Assembly: GCF_048771995.1 (NCBI RefSeq)
Contig: NC_133032.1
Location: 30,631,001 to 30,695,000, forward strand
Origin: Taeniopygia guttata
Taxonomy: Eukaryota; Chordata; Aves; Passeriformes; Estrildidae
Length of the DNA: 64,000 bases
Direction: 5' to 3'
Part shown: in pieces, positions 46,301 to 59,830 of the stretch
Layout: every line of letters starts with the position of its first letter
Position numbering within the stretch: position 1 is the stretch's first letter
Program-made: the position numbers and the translations under genes
The notes under the pieces: model-generated
The model's database searches: none
What the model was told of the DNA's origin: nothing
What the model saw: the letters and a program-made list of their open reading frames with translations, nothing else

Positions 46301-49300
46301 TCTCTGTACTTTTGACAGTAAAACACCCACGTGGCAGCTCTAACTGAGGGAGCAATAACTGAGCTTCTATAATGACACAATCACTGCAGTGGCCACTACA
46401 CAGGCAGGTTTATTCTGCCCTCAGCATCTGATCAAGCCAGAAGCAAAGTCCTACCTCTCCCATCAGATTTCCTCAGATTTTTCACAGTGGGATAACAAAC
46501 TGTTTGGGTCTGCACAAGCCTCAGGTCTCTGGGAGTGGTGAGCTGCAGCACTGTGGCCACTCATGGCAACACCTGGCCTTGAGAAGGACAAGACCTCCCA
46601 GGCATGGGAATCCTTTCAGGCAGGTGGAGCTAAGTCTGCCAGTGCTCCACAACCTGAGCAGGACTGAGGGTGTCCTTTCTTTGGATGAGCTCATGAGATC
46701 TGAGCAGAAATTTCAGCTGCAAAATCACCTTTGTTTTTTCTGATCGATAAGAATTGCCTGGGATGGCTTTACAGCAGCATAGCAAAGAAATTCCAGCTCC
46801 TGCCAATGGCATTAATTCCACCCAGGACTGTAGTGTTTCATATCACACAAGTGAGAGAAAGACTAGAGAGATAAAGAACAAACTGCAGCACACAATGCTT
46901 CATCTGGGGATGGACAGCCCCAAAGATAAAGCAGCCACAGATGAGCACCTTCATCTGCTCAGCTTTGTGGAGATAAAATTGCATGTAGAACTGAATTTCT
47001 TCCTTCCTGTTTCAGTGTAACTTTTCTGTTATGTCCCAAAATTAAACCCTCCAAATCTGCAGACACTTTGTCCCTGTGAAGATATTAATGACCTTTCCTC
47101 ATTCATCCAATTCACTTGTTCTTGCTGTGGCCAAGCTGTAACTGCACTTGCTTCCTCTAAGCAGAGCACTGCCTTCCTCCTCTGCCAAATATCAGCTGCC
47201 AGCTCTTCATTTGGGTTAAAAATGGACAGGGACATTAGTAAATTATTGCAGAACTCCTCCACTTTTCTTTCTTGAGGGCTTCAGCCTGTGAATCTGTGGA
47301 CCATGTCCTAGAGTCCCTGAAAGACAACTAAACATAGTGAGTGGTCAGAAGAACTGAAACACCCACCTCTCACCAGGAGCTGTGGGAAGAAAACCTACTT
47401 ATTTAGAAGAACAAATCCTGTAATAAATCCTATTCATTCCAATTCAGCCCCTCCTTTGACTGCAGTATGTGAGTTAACACGTTGGCTTCAATGGTCTAAA
47501 GCCCTACTTAGCCCACTGTCCTGCTTGAGGATTGCCATAAACGTGAGTGCCTAGGAAAGAGCAGGAAAAAGAGCTATAAGAATATATTTATGATGTTTCC
47601 CAACAATTTTCTGAGCCTACAGTCATTCTCAGCTCAGAGATTCCCTGATATGACTGGATGTTACTTGCAGGTATTTGCTGTTTCTTGGTATATTTCTTTT
47701 TTTCAATGAACTCATGCTGTCATTTGCCATCTACTTTCTCTGACCAAGCAGTCCCAGCTAGTTGCCCCTGATGACTCTGGGGTGCCCAGCTGCTCCATGA
47801 AGCCTGATTTAAGGGGGTGTTTTCACTGTTCTTGACCTTACTTTAATACTGGAATTAAATCAGTTGGTTAAGCAGAGCTGTGGGCTCATGTTTACCCACA
47901 CATCTTTTCTGAGGTGTCCAAGGTTGCTGCTGAACTGGGGCTTTAGAAAAGGCCATGCCCCATGTTGTGCAAAGTCCCTGCAAGCCTCACTAAGACATGA
48001 TCAAGACTTAGGGCTTTCCCCCACCCACCCCTAGTCCATCAAGAGGCAGCTCTGTACAGAGATAAAACACTGCAGACAGACCCTGGGACTGCTCCTGCAG
48101 GCAGAGGGACAAGGAGCGGGGATGTTCAGAACAGAGGGGGCTCCTGGGAATCAAATGGGAAAGGGTTAGGGCAATGTAGGAGCTCATAGATTTCAATGAA
48201 GAGGTGGAGACACCTCTAATGGTGTCAGAAAATCTCCAAGAACCACATCTAGATGGGTGATGGCTGGGGGAAACTCTCCCCAAACACAGAGAGTCTCTCT
48301 GCCAAGCGTCATCCCTGGGGATATAAAAGCAAGACCTGAAGGAGGGAAATGTTGAAAGCACAAAGGCAAAAGATATTGGTCTGGGAGGGTCTGAAGATTA
48401 TTCCTGATGTATGTTTATGCTGATAGCTCTTAAAACTCAGAAACTTTCAGCCCTCCATGGATAACTTGTCCAAATGCGTAATTACATTCGCAGTCAGAAA
48501 GGATCTATTTTTCTCCCAAATGCCTACTAAGAAGCTCTGTTGCTAAATGTTCAGCTCATTCCTTTTTGTCCACCCCTTGGTAGCTATGGAAAGCAACTGA
48601 GTGCTATCCTCTTCATAATAACCTCTTGCATATTTGAAGACTATAATCAAGATCCCAGTTCTCTTTCCTAGTCAGTCAAATACTTTGTTAACTCCAAGAA
48701 GAACCACAGCTATTTTTTGCCCATATTCGTTATGCCAGATGTCCCATTCCCAGCTGATGGGAAGGATCACTCTGACCCAGGCTGAAAAGTTGAGGAGCCT
48801 GTGGGATGCAGGCAGAGCAGGATGGCAGCTGCTGTCAGCAGAACTCACAGGCACAGCCCTGAGCCTGCCACACTTTTGCTGGCACCCCTGGCAGTGGGAG
48901 TTTTGGAGCAGGAAGAGGTGGTCAATGTGCAGGAGGGAAATGCCTCTGTGCTGCCCACTGACTGCGCTCTGCCCTGCAAGGCTGGGCTCTGAAACTTGTC
49001 TTTAAAGTTTTTCAGGAGCCATCATCCACTGCCTCTGTGCAGGAGCTGCTCTTACTGTGGCATCTGCCTCTGGAAAACAATACTGAGTGGGAGCACAAAG
49101 TTTTTCAGCCCAGCTGAGTCTCTAGAGGAAGAGGCTCCCTTAATTACTTGAAATTCATCACTGTTCTTTGATGGTGGTGTCACCTTGCTCCTGCATGAAA
49201 AAAAAAAAGAGGCACATCAAATTTCCCCTCTCTCCACAGCATTGCTGTGTCTTGCAGGCTCATCCCAGCCTCAGGAGCAGCCTTGGTGCTGGCTTTCCAG

Positions 49301-49499
49301 GTGATAGAAAAGACTCTGGGGACCCCACAACCAAACCACACTTACACCAACTTTTTCTAGAACATTTAATTCTGAATTATGTAGGAGATACAATGAGGAC
49401 TGGGACATGAAGCAAGCTCTGCAGGGCTAAGTATACCTTGCTTAGTATGCTTTACCTTGCCCAATATTGGCTTTTGGCTGTTAGAAACTTCATCTTAAG

Positions 49500-49690
49500 A
49501 CGGAGATGGATGTGATTATCCCGGCCCGGAGCCGCTGCCATTCAGCATTGCAGCATCCCCACCTTGTGGTGCGCGCCGGAGCCTCTCGGGCACTCCCGGC
49601 CACCGCTGCACTGGGAGCATCCATTGCGAGAGATGCACCAGCGTGTGCTCTGCCTCTTCCTCCAGACAGGCGCCGAAAGGTATGGTCAAA
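49500..49690. promoter_or_regulatory. Small CpG-rich patch
   Basis: CCGGCCCGGAGCCGC and GGTGCGCGCCGGAGCCTC stand out from neutral flanks, next to a T-rich repeat. No exon recognised. Confidence 0.3.
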
Positions 49691-49722
49691 GTCCTGGATA
49701 GATGGGGAAAGGTTTCTTCAAG

Positions 49723-49766
49723 GTTTTTTTGGTTTGTGTTTTTTTTTTTTTTTTTTGTGTTGTGCT

Positions 49767-49799
<33 letters not shown>
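49723..49799 (+). repeat. T-rich and (GT)n simple repeat
   Basis: Two long T runs separated by GTGTTGTGC and ending in GTGTGTGTG. The frame through it, ending in a CVCV-type stretch, is an artefact. Confidence 0.85.
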
Positions 49800-50094
49800 A
49801 TGTTGCTTAAATCTTTCCTTCAAAATACCACTATAGATTTCACAGTGGTGTTACACAGCTAGCCAGTACCTTCTTCTTTGCTGCTTATGCAAGAAGGGCT
49901 CTCGGAGGTGATGTGGGCTTTACTGAGAGCATATTTTGGAAGCAAAAGAAGTATAGCCATTTGTGAATCATCAGTAAGTGCTGTGACTAGATACTGACTC
50001 TCGGGAAAAAAACAAATATTTCTAAATCAGAGTGATTGCCAATTGGCTCTGTGAAATAATCCTCATAATCCATCATCTGTAGTAAGGTGAAAGT

Positions 50095-50268
50095 GTTGCT
50101 GGAGAGCTGGTGGATGTCCCGTGCCTGGGAACATTCAAGGTCAACTTGGACTGGGCTCTGAGCAACCTTATCTAATTGAAGATGTCCCTGGTCATTGCAG
50201 GGGTGTTGGACTAGATGACTTTTAAAAGGTCCTTTCCAACTCAATGGTTCTGTGATTCTATGATCTCC
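50095..50268 (+). mobile_element. CR1 LINE 3' fragment
   Basis: TTGGACTAGATGACTTTTAA, then AAGGTCCTTTCCAACTCAAT and the end TTCTGTGATTCTATGAT, form a short plus-strand CR1 3' end. Confidence 0.82.
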
Positions 50269-51548
50269 TTTTAGGGGTAACAACTCAGAGTAAACTTGAC
50301 TTTTTTGTCAAAGACCCAGATATCCTTCAGTCTCTGAGAGCATCTGCACAAGGATAACTTGAACCTGACCTCTTCATTCCCAGGTCCAATGCTGTGACTT
50401 CCCTGGCACGTGTCCCATGACCAATGGGACAGAAAATGGTCAGCACCTCCTGGCAGAGGGGGGAAATGGGCAAGGTGGAAACATGGATGGGAATGCAGCG
50501 TCTTCCTGCCCTGTGTTATAGCAAAGCAACTTCAGTCCTTTTTTCTTTGAGGAAAGCTGACACAATATTGTATCTTGTAGAAAAAAAAATATATTTCTGC
50601 ACACACTGTCTGTAACAGATCCAGGGAGATGCCTGGTACCCCCAGGGCTGCATTTTCTACTGTGTTCTCCAGCACTCTTCAAGCAAGAGGAGCAATTTAT
50701 AAAAGCATAAACCCATGGGTGACTTTGACTAGCTCAGAGTCTCTTTTCTCCTGCACTGCCTCGTGTGCCAAGGAGTGAAGACTATTCACATCTGCTGAAA
50801 GGAGGAGCTGATGGCTGGAAGGAGCAGGAGGCGACCTCCTCCCTTCTGTGCCAAAGAGATGATGATCCGCAGGGTCTCTCTTTAAAAGCTTCTCTCCAGG
50901 CTCGCTAACTTTGCAACCTGCTGCTGAGTTAATGCGAAACAGAGCCCTGGCAAATGCCGGGAGCGAGAAGAGCAAAGCATCCCGGGGGTGTGGGGTGGAT
51001 AAATCAGGGCCAGGCCGGTGCGAGGGCGCTGCCGGGCTGCGGGGCCGTAAAGGCCGGGCTGGCTCTGTGAGCCCCAGCTCCCAGCTCCTGCCAGAGCTCT
51101 GCCTTACGAGCCCGGGCTTCAAAGCATTCCTGCCTTTACTGTCCAACGCACCAAATGTCTCCCACAGCTGTTTAGTTGGTTTGTGAGCCTTGTTAAGTGC
51201 CGGGTTTATCATAGCTTCCCAAGGAATGCGCGCTCCCAACAAGTAGCTGAAAGATATTATCTGGTTCAGGCAGGCTCCTTGGAGACTAGCTGAGAGTGTA
51301 CAACTAATTTCTTTACTGGACAGTTGATATGTTTAATTGAACTTGAGTGTTCTTTGGTCTATATTCTGCTGAGAAGAGAGTTTGGGGAGAGGGTCTCAGC
51401 ATCATCACCCTCACAGTGATGGAAAAGCACCAAGTATTGCTTGGGAAGCTGTTCAGGTATGTCGGAATCTGTGGGTATTGATGATTCTGAGATTGTAGAA
51501 AGTCTCTGTCTTTCTGCCCCACTGCCAAAGAAGAAGCCATAATTCGTC
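50269..51548. other. No gene seen
   Basis: Non-coding sequence around a small CpG-rich patch. Nothing else recognised. Confidence 0.55.
50900..51130. promoter_or_regulatory. Small CpG-rich patch
   Basis: GGCCGGTGCGAGGGCGCTGC and neighbouring CpGs form a short GC-rich patch. No exon recognised. Confidence 0.3.
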
Positions 51549-52079
51549 TGTGCTGGTTTCAAGGTTGTTTATTCTGTTTATCTCTAACATGTTCTGCTGC
51601 CCTGCCGCAGGTCTGTCCTGCAGGGCAGCGTGTGGGGCTCTGCCCTCAGTGGGATGTTACAAACATTAAATACCAGAAACTACCTGTGCTGTATTTACAA
51701 TAACGTGCCAATATCTGTCATCTACATTGAACAGTGTGTCCCCAGCCTAAACCAACAGAAAAATGCCAACACTACAGTGAAACATGGAGGGCATGAAGAA
51801 GGAGAAAAAGGACAAGACACACCCAATTTCCTCCATCTTGTCCCCTCTGAACCCCTAATCTAGAAACCTAAAATTTTACTTTTGCACCCATGCCACACTT
51901 AATTATTACTTATATCAAACACTCAGAGCTTGTAATTCATCCTGTAAGATTGAAAACTCTTTTCCATGGACAGAGATCACAGCCAGTGTCTCTGGGGGCT
52001 CTGTACAGGGGGGTTCCTGACCCCCTGCCAGGGTCCCAGGCCCTCCAGGGCAGACAGAGGGAAGCCCTGGATTCCCACA
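51549..52079 (-). mobile_element. Probable solo LTR of a passerine endogenous retrovirus
   Basis: On the minus strand the segment starts TGTGGGAATC and ends AACCAGCACA, so it has TG...CA ends with short inverted TGTG/CACA termini. An AATAAA lies about 20 bp from its 3' end. The body resembles LTR sequence I remember from songbird genomes. No gag, pol or env sequence flanks it. No clear target-site duplication was found, so the exact ends may be off. A species repeat library would settle the family. Confidence 0.55.
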
Positions 52080-53724
52080 AGGTAGTCATAGCTTTTCAAA
52101 CATACAGCCTTTAATCAGTAGGTTTATATTTATACTACCATAAAGAAAAAACCACCACCTAAGTCTTGTCCACCTGCAGCTGGCAGAGCCTCTGCCCAGA
52201 CTGACCTAATGTTACCTGCAGCTTACATCCTCTTTATAGTATAAGCTAGAAAAATATTCCTTCAGTGGCCAAGGCTGCATCTATGCCAGGACTGGTTTTC
52301 CCATCAGAGCAGTATCCAGCTATGCCCACCCTTGCAGGTCAAGGCAAATGGTCTGCAGCCCACTCTGGGATTGTACCCTAACATACTTCCCTGTGGATTA
52401 AAACCTTGCCCAAGCTACTGGATATTAAAGTTCCCTCAACAGCATTAAGCAACTCTAAGCTTTCTTTGAAGTTCACTTTAAACATCTCTCAAAGCCATAA
52501 TGGGTAATGTGAAGGTGAGATATATAATGGTCACAATAACCTTATAAAGCACACAGAGAGACAGCCAAAGTATTCGAGTTCTGTGGAGCACCAAGCTGCT
52601 GAGTAAATGGGCTTAAGGACCTGCCTCTCTCATTTGCTTGTTCAGCTGATTGATGCCACCATAAGCTCCCCATCTGCAAGCTCTCTGGGCTCTTCATAAG
52701 CTAGTTCTGTCCATGACATCCAGTTAATATTATTAATTATTGTCTCTCTCCTCTCCGTGGAGAGCAGTGTTCTCTGAGTCACAGCAGAGGAGAGCCCCTT
52801 CCATCTTTGGCAGCACATTGGGCAGAAGCAGAGTAAAGCAGGGAAGGGAACTATTAGGGAGAAACTTGCCAAAATGGGGTTTCCCATACTTTTTCAACTG
52901 ATAGGAAGAGGCTTGCAGAAAAGTGCTGTGTGTCCTTGGATGGAGAATACAGGACAGAAACTAAGCAGTGATTTAAAATTCTTCACTGGAGGATGATAAA
53001 ATTACAGTATGCAATGAAGATGTGGAAAAGCAGCAACTATAAACTAGGAAATCCTACAAAACAGATCATGAGACAATAAATAACTCTGCTTTGAAAGTGA
53101 TTATGCAAAGTTCAGACTGTACAGCACACTGCCATTTGCAGTGCTGCTTGCATGTTTCTGACAAGAAATTCAGATTCAGAGGTAAAGATTTGCATAAACT
53201 ACATAAACTGAAGCAAACTGAAGATAGCCTGAAGAACTGAATGGCAATCCAAACTAAGACCATACCAAACCCCAGCTGAAAGGAGAGAGGATGGGAGTTC
53301 AAGGGGCAGGGACACACACTTGATTTTCAGCAAAATTAAAAGAAAAACAATGCTTTAGACATGTAAATATTGCAAACTATATTCTCCGATCATGCTTTTT
53401 CTCATTTCTTCTTGATGTGAGTGTTGGTGGATGGCAAACAGCCACCAGCTCAGGGAAGATGCTGTTTTGGTGGCAGTGTAGGGCCAGACATGGCCCCTGG
53501 CCAGACCCTGTGCCCAGCCCTGCCAACCCAAATGGACATCCTCCTGAAAGAGTGGTTGTGGAACTGGAAGCATTATGGTTTGCCCTGGAATGGCATCATA
53601 GGCACCAAAAGTTTCTCATGGGGTTAAAATTAATCTTTCCTCCTAGTTAAACCTGTTTTAAGTCACGGCATGGACCACCTTAAATGAAAGAGGGCTGTTG
53701 CTAGGATTTTGTTTTTAATGTGTG

Positions 53725-53776
53725 GATCAAAATACGAGGAATCAAACTGTTTTGATCAAAATACGAGGAATCAAAC
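53725..53776 (+). repeat. 29-bp tandem duplication
   Basis: GATCAAAATACGAGGAATC plus AAAC occurs at 53725-53747 and again, unchanged, at 53754-53776. Confidence 0.88.
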
Positions 53777-56288
53777 AGAATCACCGTTTTGCCCTTTTCA
53801 CATCATTCTAAAGTTTGCTAGAGTTACAGAAATATTTAGCCATTCTTTCAGTGGTCCTAGCAAGCAATTCTCTTGACATTAAAAGGGAACAACATTCACT
53901 GAGTCCACTCTGCTGGCCACGTCCCACACAGATCATGTCTCTGAAACCCATGAACCAAATTCTTCCTTGGCATAAGAATTACAGAAAGAATCACTTTGAT
54001 TTGATGAGTCAAAAGTTTACACAGCATCAGACTGGGCTGACAGTTTCATTTCAGCAAACCAAAATTATTTTGGATATCTATTAAAATGGACTGACTGGTA
54101 TTTCTGCTCCCATGTATATACACACATACCAGACAATAATCTCCTTAACAACCCACAGATGGATTCCTTAGCTTATGAATCTGCCAGAAAACACATAATT
54201 TTCCCCATCAAGGAATGTTGCTTGGCACATCTTTAATATATCACTTACACAGCCTCAATCAACCTAAATGATTCATCTAGCAACATGTCTTAGGCGATGC
54301 TTTACGTGATTGAATGGTTTATCCTCACTGAAAAAGCACACACCATTCAGTCCCACGTATCAGCTATAAAAGTTATTAATAACCAGGAATTACATAGATA
54401 AGAGTCATGAGGCTGGCTTTAGCCTGGGTGACAGCAGCTGGCCCACTTAGAGCTCCATCACTAAAAATCAGCCAGAATTTTCACCCGTGGGAAGAGATCA
54501 GAGGCTTGGACTCTCGACACCCACCCATGCATCATATTTTATGTTGTGTTTTACAGTTTATCAGCCTTCAGATTAAGATTTATTAGTGTTGCCTTGCTGT
54601 TCAGTAGTTGTAACTCATGACATGCTTGGTGCTTAGCAGTGTCTGTGACAGAGGGGCTGGCTCTTGCTGTGGACATTGCACCAAACTACAAACCCACGCA
54701 GGAAAACCACCTCAAGCAGCAAAGCAGGGACAGCAGCTCTCTCTCTCCTCTGTCCCCTTCACCTTATACCTGTGAGAGGCCAGGAGACATTATCATATCT
54801 GGTGTGGCCCTGCTCACAGCCGTGGGTGAAGGGATCTGTGTCCTGGCCTCCCGTGGGAGTGTGAGGCTGTGTTATGGGCTTGGCCACCTCTCAGATGGAG
54901 ACACTGATGATTAGCACAAGGACAGAGCACAGCGAGCTGTCTGAGTCAGCACAGCCAGCACATTGTCCTGGGCACTTGGGAAGTCATTTTTCAACTGCAG
55001 TATCTTCTCTCCTCCAGGGCTGGATGAATTACACAAGGTTCCTTGGACACCAGACAGGCAAAGTGGGGTTAGAGCACCATGTGATCTCAGCTACAGTTCC
55101 CAGCCCAGTGTCCTGATGTTCAGCACAGACGTGGTAACTTGGCTCCTTTCCTCCTTGAAAACATTTGTTTGGATGTTCTGAGACTCTCTCAACATTGTGG
55201 CCCCCCGCCATAGGGTGTTACATGGCTTTAGATAAGAAATCTCCATAAAACTGTAAGCAATGTGTCTTCTGCAGTAAATCTTCCTTCTTAGTCAAGAGTG
55301 AAGCAGTCACATTATGTTTCCTTATTTTGCAGTCCACCTGTTGCAAGGAAAGTGCCAAGAAAACTATACACCAGTGGGAAAATATAGATTGCATAGATGG
55401 CTTGGCCCCAACAAGAGTCAGTGTGACTATGGGATACACGTTTGAAATCACCCTCATCTCTGAAGCTTTCTTTGTGCCATAGGAAGGGAATCCCTGGCTG
55501 GATGGAGACAATCAATCTGCTGGCTCAGACACCATAGCTGGAGCTGCTATGTCCCCACGGGAAGGGGGGAGGATTAGCTGGGTGTTGGACAGACAGATCT
55601 GCCTAGCGTGGCACCACAGCAATCCTTGTGTGCCTGAGGCGTGAGGAACAGCCTTCATCTCCTTGCCTGAACCTGGCTGCTCCCTCCTGTGCTCTGTGGC
55701 CATGAGTGAGGAGCTGGCTGGCAGCACTGCTTGTGCTCAGGGGCACGAGGCTGCCTATGCTTGCTGCAACAAGCCACTCTGGCAGATAAAATGATGGGCT
55801 TGATGTCTAAACAAGAGATTTACAAGAAGAGATCTGCTGACACTGGGTGGTTTAAATGACCTTTCTTTATCTTCTGAATAATTACTGCTAATTCATTACT
55901 TTTGAAAACGTTTTAAAAGCCAACAGTCCTTGTTCACTGCAGTCTGGGAGGACTGTGCTTTCACATCACTGTCTGTGCAGTCTGCATGTGGATGGATGGA
56001 GGAGACCTACACAGTCATGGCATTCAACCCTCATATTTGTTTCCATCCACCCCTTTTCCAAAAAAGATTGGCTTTCACTCCCCAGTGGGGTTCATCTCCC
56101 CTACTTCAGCTGAGAAACCGCTCCTGGAAATCTTTGCTGTGAGGGCTGGAGAGGGTCCTCCTGCCTGCAGGATACAGGAATTCAAACCATCCCCCAGCCA
56201 TGTGCCAACACTGTCCTTCCCCTGCTTCTTGCAAAAGTGCTTTTGCTTTTTATTTCTCTTTGTAACATTCTCATCAAATCAAATAATG

Positions 56289-56318
56289 AAAAAAAAAAAA
56301 AAAACCAAAAAAAAAAAA
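56289..56318 (+). repeat. A-rich simple repeat
   Basis: Two A runs separated by CC. Confidence 0.8.
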
Positions 56319-59300
56319 CCAACCCTATACCCAGCCCAAACGACCCTGGGCTTCATTAGCTGCTGAGGTACCAGTTCTGGGTGCTGCCCTGGGAGCAAAC
56401 ACTGATCTCCTGTGACAACATCAGGCTGGGAGGGCTCTCACACCAGTGCCACCTCTGCAGAGATCTCTCCTGCAAGTCTGGTGCTTACACCCATAACCTG
56501 ACCTGAGCTCTGTGTGAGAGGCAGTCACACAATGCTGAAAATACACATCGAGGGTTAAAAAAAACAAACCAAACCTCACTCAGGGTGCAAACAGCAAGCA
56601 GCCTGGGAAGCAGCTTTCAGCTGTCCAAGCCTGCAGGAAGAGCAGTGTGCTGGGATGTGGAGCAGCTCAGCTGTGATAGCTGGTGAGAGCCACAAGATGT
56701 CTCTGGAAACCAGCATTTGGACAAAAAAAAGGCATTAATAACCCCAGAAAAGGGGCTGGGCTGTTTCCATCTGCAGTGAGCCCTGAGCCCTGGGATATGT
56801 GCTGCTCTGAGCCTGTTCTGGGAGCAGCGGGGCAGGGACAGGGACAGCCCCGCTTGCTGAAGGTCCCTCTCCACAACAATTTATTCCTCTCCACAGCAGT
56901 TTACTCCAGGTGACGATTTGGCCCATGAGGTTGTACACATGGCACTTCCTTAATGCATGGATGAGAACTGTGGATCTGTAAACCACTGCTGGATCAAAAA
57001 CTGTATTGACTTCTGAAGTCATGGGACAAACAGCAAAAAGTGCACATTGGAAACCAGATTAAAGAATTATCCCAATGCAGCAGAAAACAGTAAAAATGCG
57101 GGCAGTCCTCTCTGGGAGCCCTTCTGCCACCTGTTTCTGGCACATCAGAGCAGTGACTGCAGGGCTTGGATCCCTTGCAGCAGAGCCTGCAGCTGATGGG
57201 ATCTCAGCACTGGCTGTCTCAGCCCAGAGCAGAGATGAATAATCCCTTTCTCCCTTAGGGTCCTGCATCTGCTGCAGGTCACTCCCCAGAGAGCTGAAGG
57301 AGATACCTTCAGCTTCTGAGATGTTTCCTGTAGGCAGCATTGGCCCGGGTTTGTAACCTCCAAACTTGCCAGCTCCTGTGGGGTTTCACTACCTGCACCG
57401 TCGGCCCCAGGGATTGATGAGCACAGAAAAAATCCACTGTGGCACACCCACAGACAGACATCATGGGAATGAACTCTCTGTCTCTGACACAGGGAAAAAT
57501 TCTGCTGAACGTGACTCAGAGCTCAGCAGAATGCCTGCAGGTTCTGATCCTGCATCCATGTCAGTCACTCAGGGAACTCCTCTCCCTTTCTCCAGCTCCT
57601 CTTGGCTTCCTAGTAAACAGCTATAGAATTGCAGGGTGGAAAAGGCCCATATAAGTGTAAAGTTGTTATTAAGAAATAGGCAAAGCATAGTAACCAGTGA
57701 CTCACAAAGTTTAATGTGAGAAAACAAAGCTATCCTTCAATGGACCACATAGAGAGACAGCAATTATTGTAAACTGGAAAATCTTTTTAACATCCAACTA
57801 AAAATGTGTGGCAAATAAAATCCATTGCCCACCAGGCTCAGTGATTATAAGTATCATTTGTTTAAGGATTTATTTTCCCTCTTACAAATCATAAGACAGT
57901 CATTTAAACTAATAAAGTGAGTTAAAGGGATAATGGGATTTTTAATAAGCTGTTTCTGGTTGGGGGTTGCCTTTACAGAAACTCATCCACTGCATTGCAA
58001 ATGCCAGTATTTAGCATTGAGGGAAGTGGTGAAAAGTCCATTAGTCTAAATCTGCTTTTGCTGGAGGACCAAACTTTGTTCTTGCAGTGTGTTTAGAAAA
58101 ACTCCCCCAGGACTGTACTATCATTATATCAATTTACTCGAGGCACATACATTTGGACAGAGCGGAATAAGAAAAAAAAAAAAAGATGTAGTCAATATCT
58201 CTGGCATGATTAGATGAAGAAGAAAAAAAATTAATGATGATGCTGACAAAGCCTTTTCCTTCATTGTACAGAGTAGGAACTTGGAGTTGTCCTTGCTAAT
58301 ACACTTGTGTAGTATTTAGACAATTTGTGGAAGATCACTAAGGTTTAATGGGACATTTCTTGGTGACCTTTAGCTTGACTTCTACCTCTTGGTTTGTGTG
58401 AGATGACTGCTTTTTTTGGTCAGAAAGTACCAATTTCCCTCCAAAGCATGCTGTAACTCAGAAGCAGAAGACCTGCTCCTGAATTGCTACCCATGCAAAA
58501 AAATGTTTGCCCCAAAGGACCAAAATCCCACAGCACATTTAATTTCCTGCATTAAAAAAAAAGCTGTGGTCCTTCATTTGAGATCTGTGTCTCCCATGAT
58601 GTCTGGGCTGAGGCCTCAGGCGACTGAAGGATGTTGTGTATCCAGCTAAAAGAACCCACCCCAACCCACAACCACCCTTCCCACAGCCACGGCTTTGTGC
58701 AAAATGACAGAGAGAGTAAAACGCCGAATGCGAAATCTCCTGAGTGAAAAGGAATTAGTAAAACCCCATATTCATGAAATATTGAGAGCTAATTATATGT
58801 GCATCGGAAACCTCTGGGGGAAGGGAGATGGAGGCCTTTCATTAGACGGTAACTGGAACTTTTTCATCATTTGTCTAGCTCAGGAATGTAAGGCTGCTGT
58901 CTGGAGAGGGATGTGGGATTTGACTGCAGGGCTGGGTGTGCAGGTGAAGTGCCATGCTAGCGAGTATTTCTATTGTATTCTGGCACATCTTGGAAAAGGC
59001 TCTGAGCTGTAGCAGGTCGGTGGGGCTGGGTGCTCCAACATCTCCATGCTCCCACATGACCTCTTCGTTCCGATGCACTGTAAGGAATCATTCCTAAATT
59101 ATATTTTCATCTTCCTCTCACACAGCCCCCAAACAGGTCCAAAGTCCCATCCCTCACTTGAAATCTGGTCACGGTTTCTCCTAGAGGGTGGAAACCCCAG
59201 TCTACACCAGGCTGTCTCCAGAAAGTCCAATTTCCTTGCTTTTGACTTGCTCTCTGCTTTTGCAACCGAAACGAATGGCTGCTTATTGCCGCTGCACCAT

Positions 59301-59379
59301 CGACCAAATTCAAAACCAAGATCAGAATCGGTGAAGACGAGGGCAGGTTTTTGTGGTGGAGCCAGAGGGAGGCTCGCAA

Positions 59380-59830
59380 AGGCAATGTGCCCCTGCGTGG
59401 CCGCCGGTGCGGGCAGGGGCCATAAAGAGTAACAGTGGGGAAATTTCACTCTCGAAGTTTTGCGGCGACTTTAGCCACAAGGATGCCCGGCGAAACCCAT
59501 CCCAGATCTCCACCTTCCTGCCCCCGTCTCCCTGCAGCTGAATTTATTTTTCCCTTGTGATCTCCTGGAGGGACGCGTGTCCCTCCCCACGCGGGGCAGC
59601 AGTGTCCCTCCGGGGAGTGCGGGGACAAGCCGGCTCCTCCTCAAGCCGCTGCTCCGGGCCGTGCCCGGGGCCCCGCGGAGCCCCCGCACCCCCGGAGCCC
59701 CCGCACCCACGGAACCCCCGCACCCACGGAGCCCCCGCACCCGCGGAGCCCCCGCACCCACGGAGCCCCCGCACCCGCGGAGCTGCTCGCGTTGCTCCCG
59801 CGGAGGCGGCGGCGAGCCCCGGCCCTCGGC
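59380..59830. promoter_or_regulatory. CpG island A
   Basis: Dense CpG begins near 59390 (GCGTGGCCGCCGGTGCGGGC) and runs through the 17-bp minisatellite to about 59825. No recognised coding exon lies in it. It is likely a promoter or Polycomb-type island upstream of the inferred EN1 gene, which would be beyond the right edge. Confidence 0.55.
59675..59782. repeat. 17-bp minisatellite, six units plus a partial
   Basis: The unit is (A/G)CGGAGCCCCCGCACC C. Units start at 59675, 59692, 59709, 59726, 59743 and 59760. The first base varies between G, C and A, and the third unit has GGAAC for GGAGC. Since 17 is not a multiple of three, the repeat shifts frame each unit and is unlikely to be coding. 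Confidence 0.9.

Larger units (their letters stand above)
40731..50094. other. No gene seen
   Basis: Holds an (AAAC)n repeat, a T-rich repeat and a small CpG patch, each listed separately. The 210-codon minus-strand frame at 43740-44372 has no recognisable domain. Confidence 0.6.
52080..59379. other. No gene seen
   Basis: AT-leaning non-coding DNA with a 29-bp duplication and an A-rich repeat. The part near 57.6-58.9 kb is low in obvious repeats and AT-rich, as developmental-gene flanks often are, but I see no defined element. Confidence 0.55.

Noticed and set aside
57620..57660. Possible CR1 3' end (ATAGAATTGCAGGGTGGAAAAGG)
   Set aside because: Too short and without the following CR1 segments.
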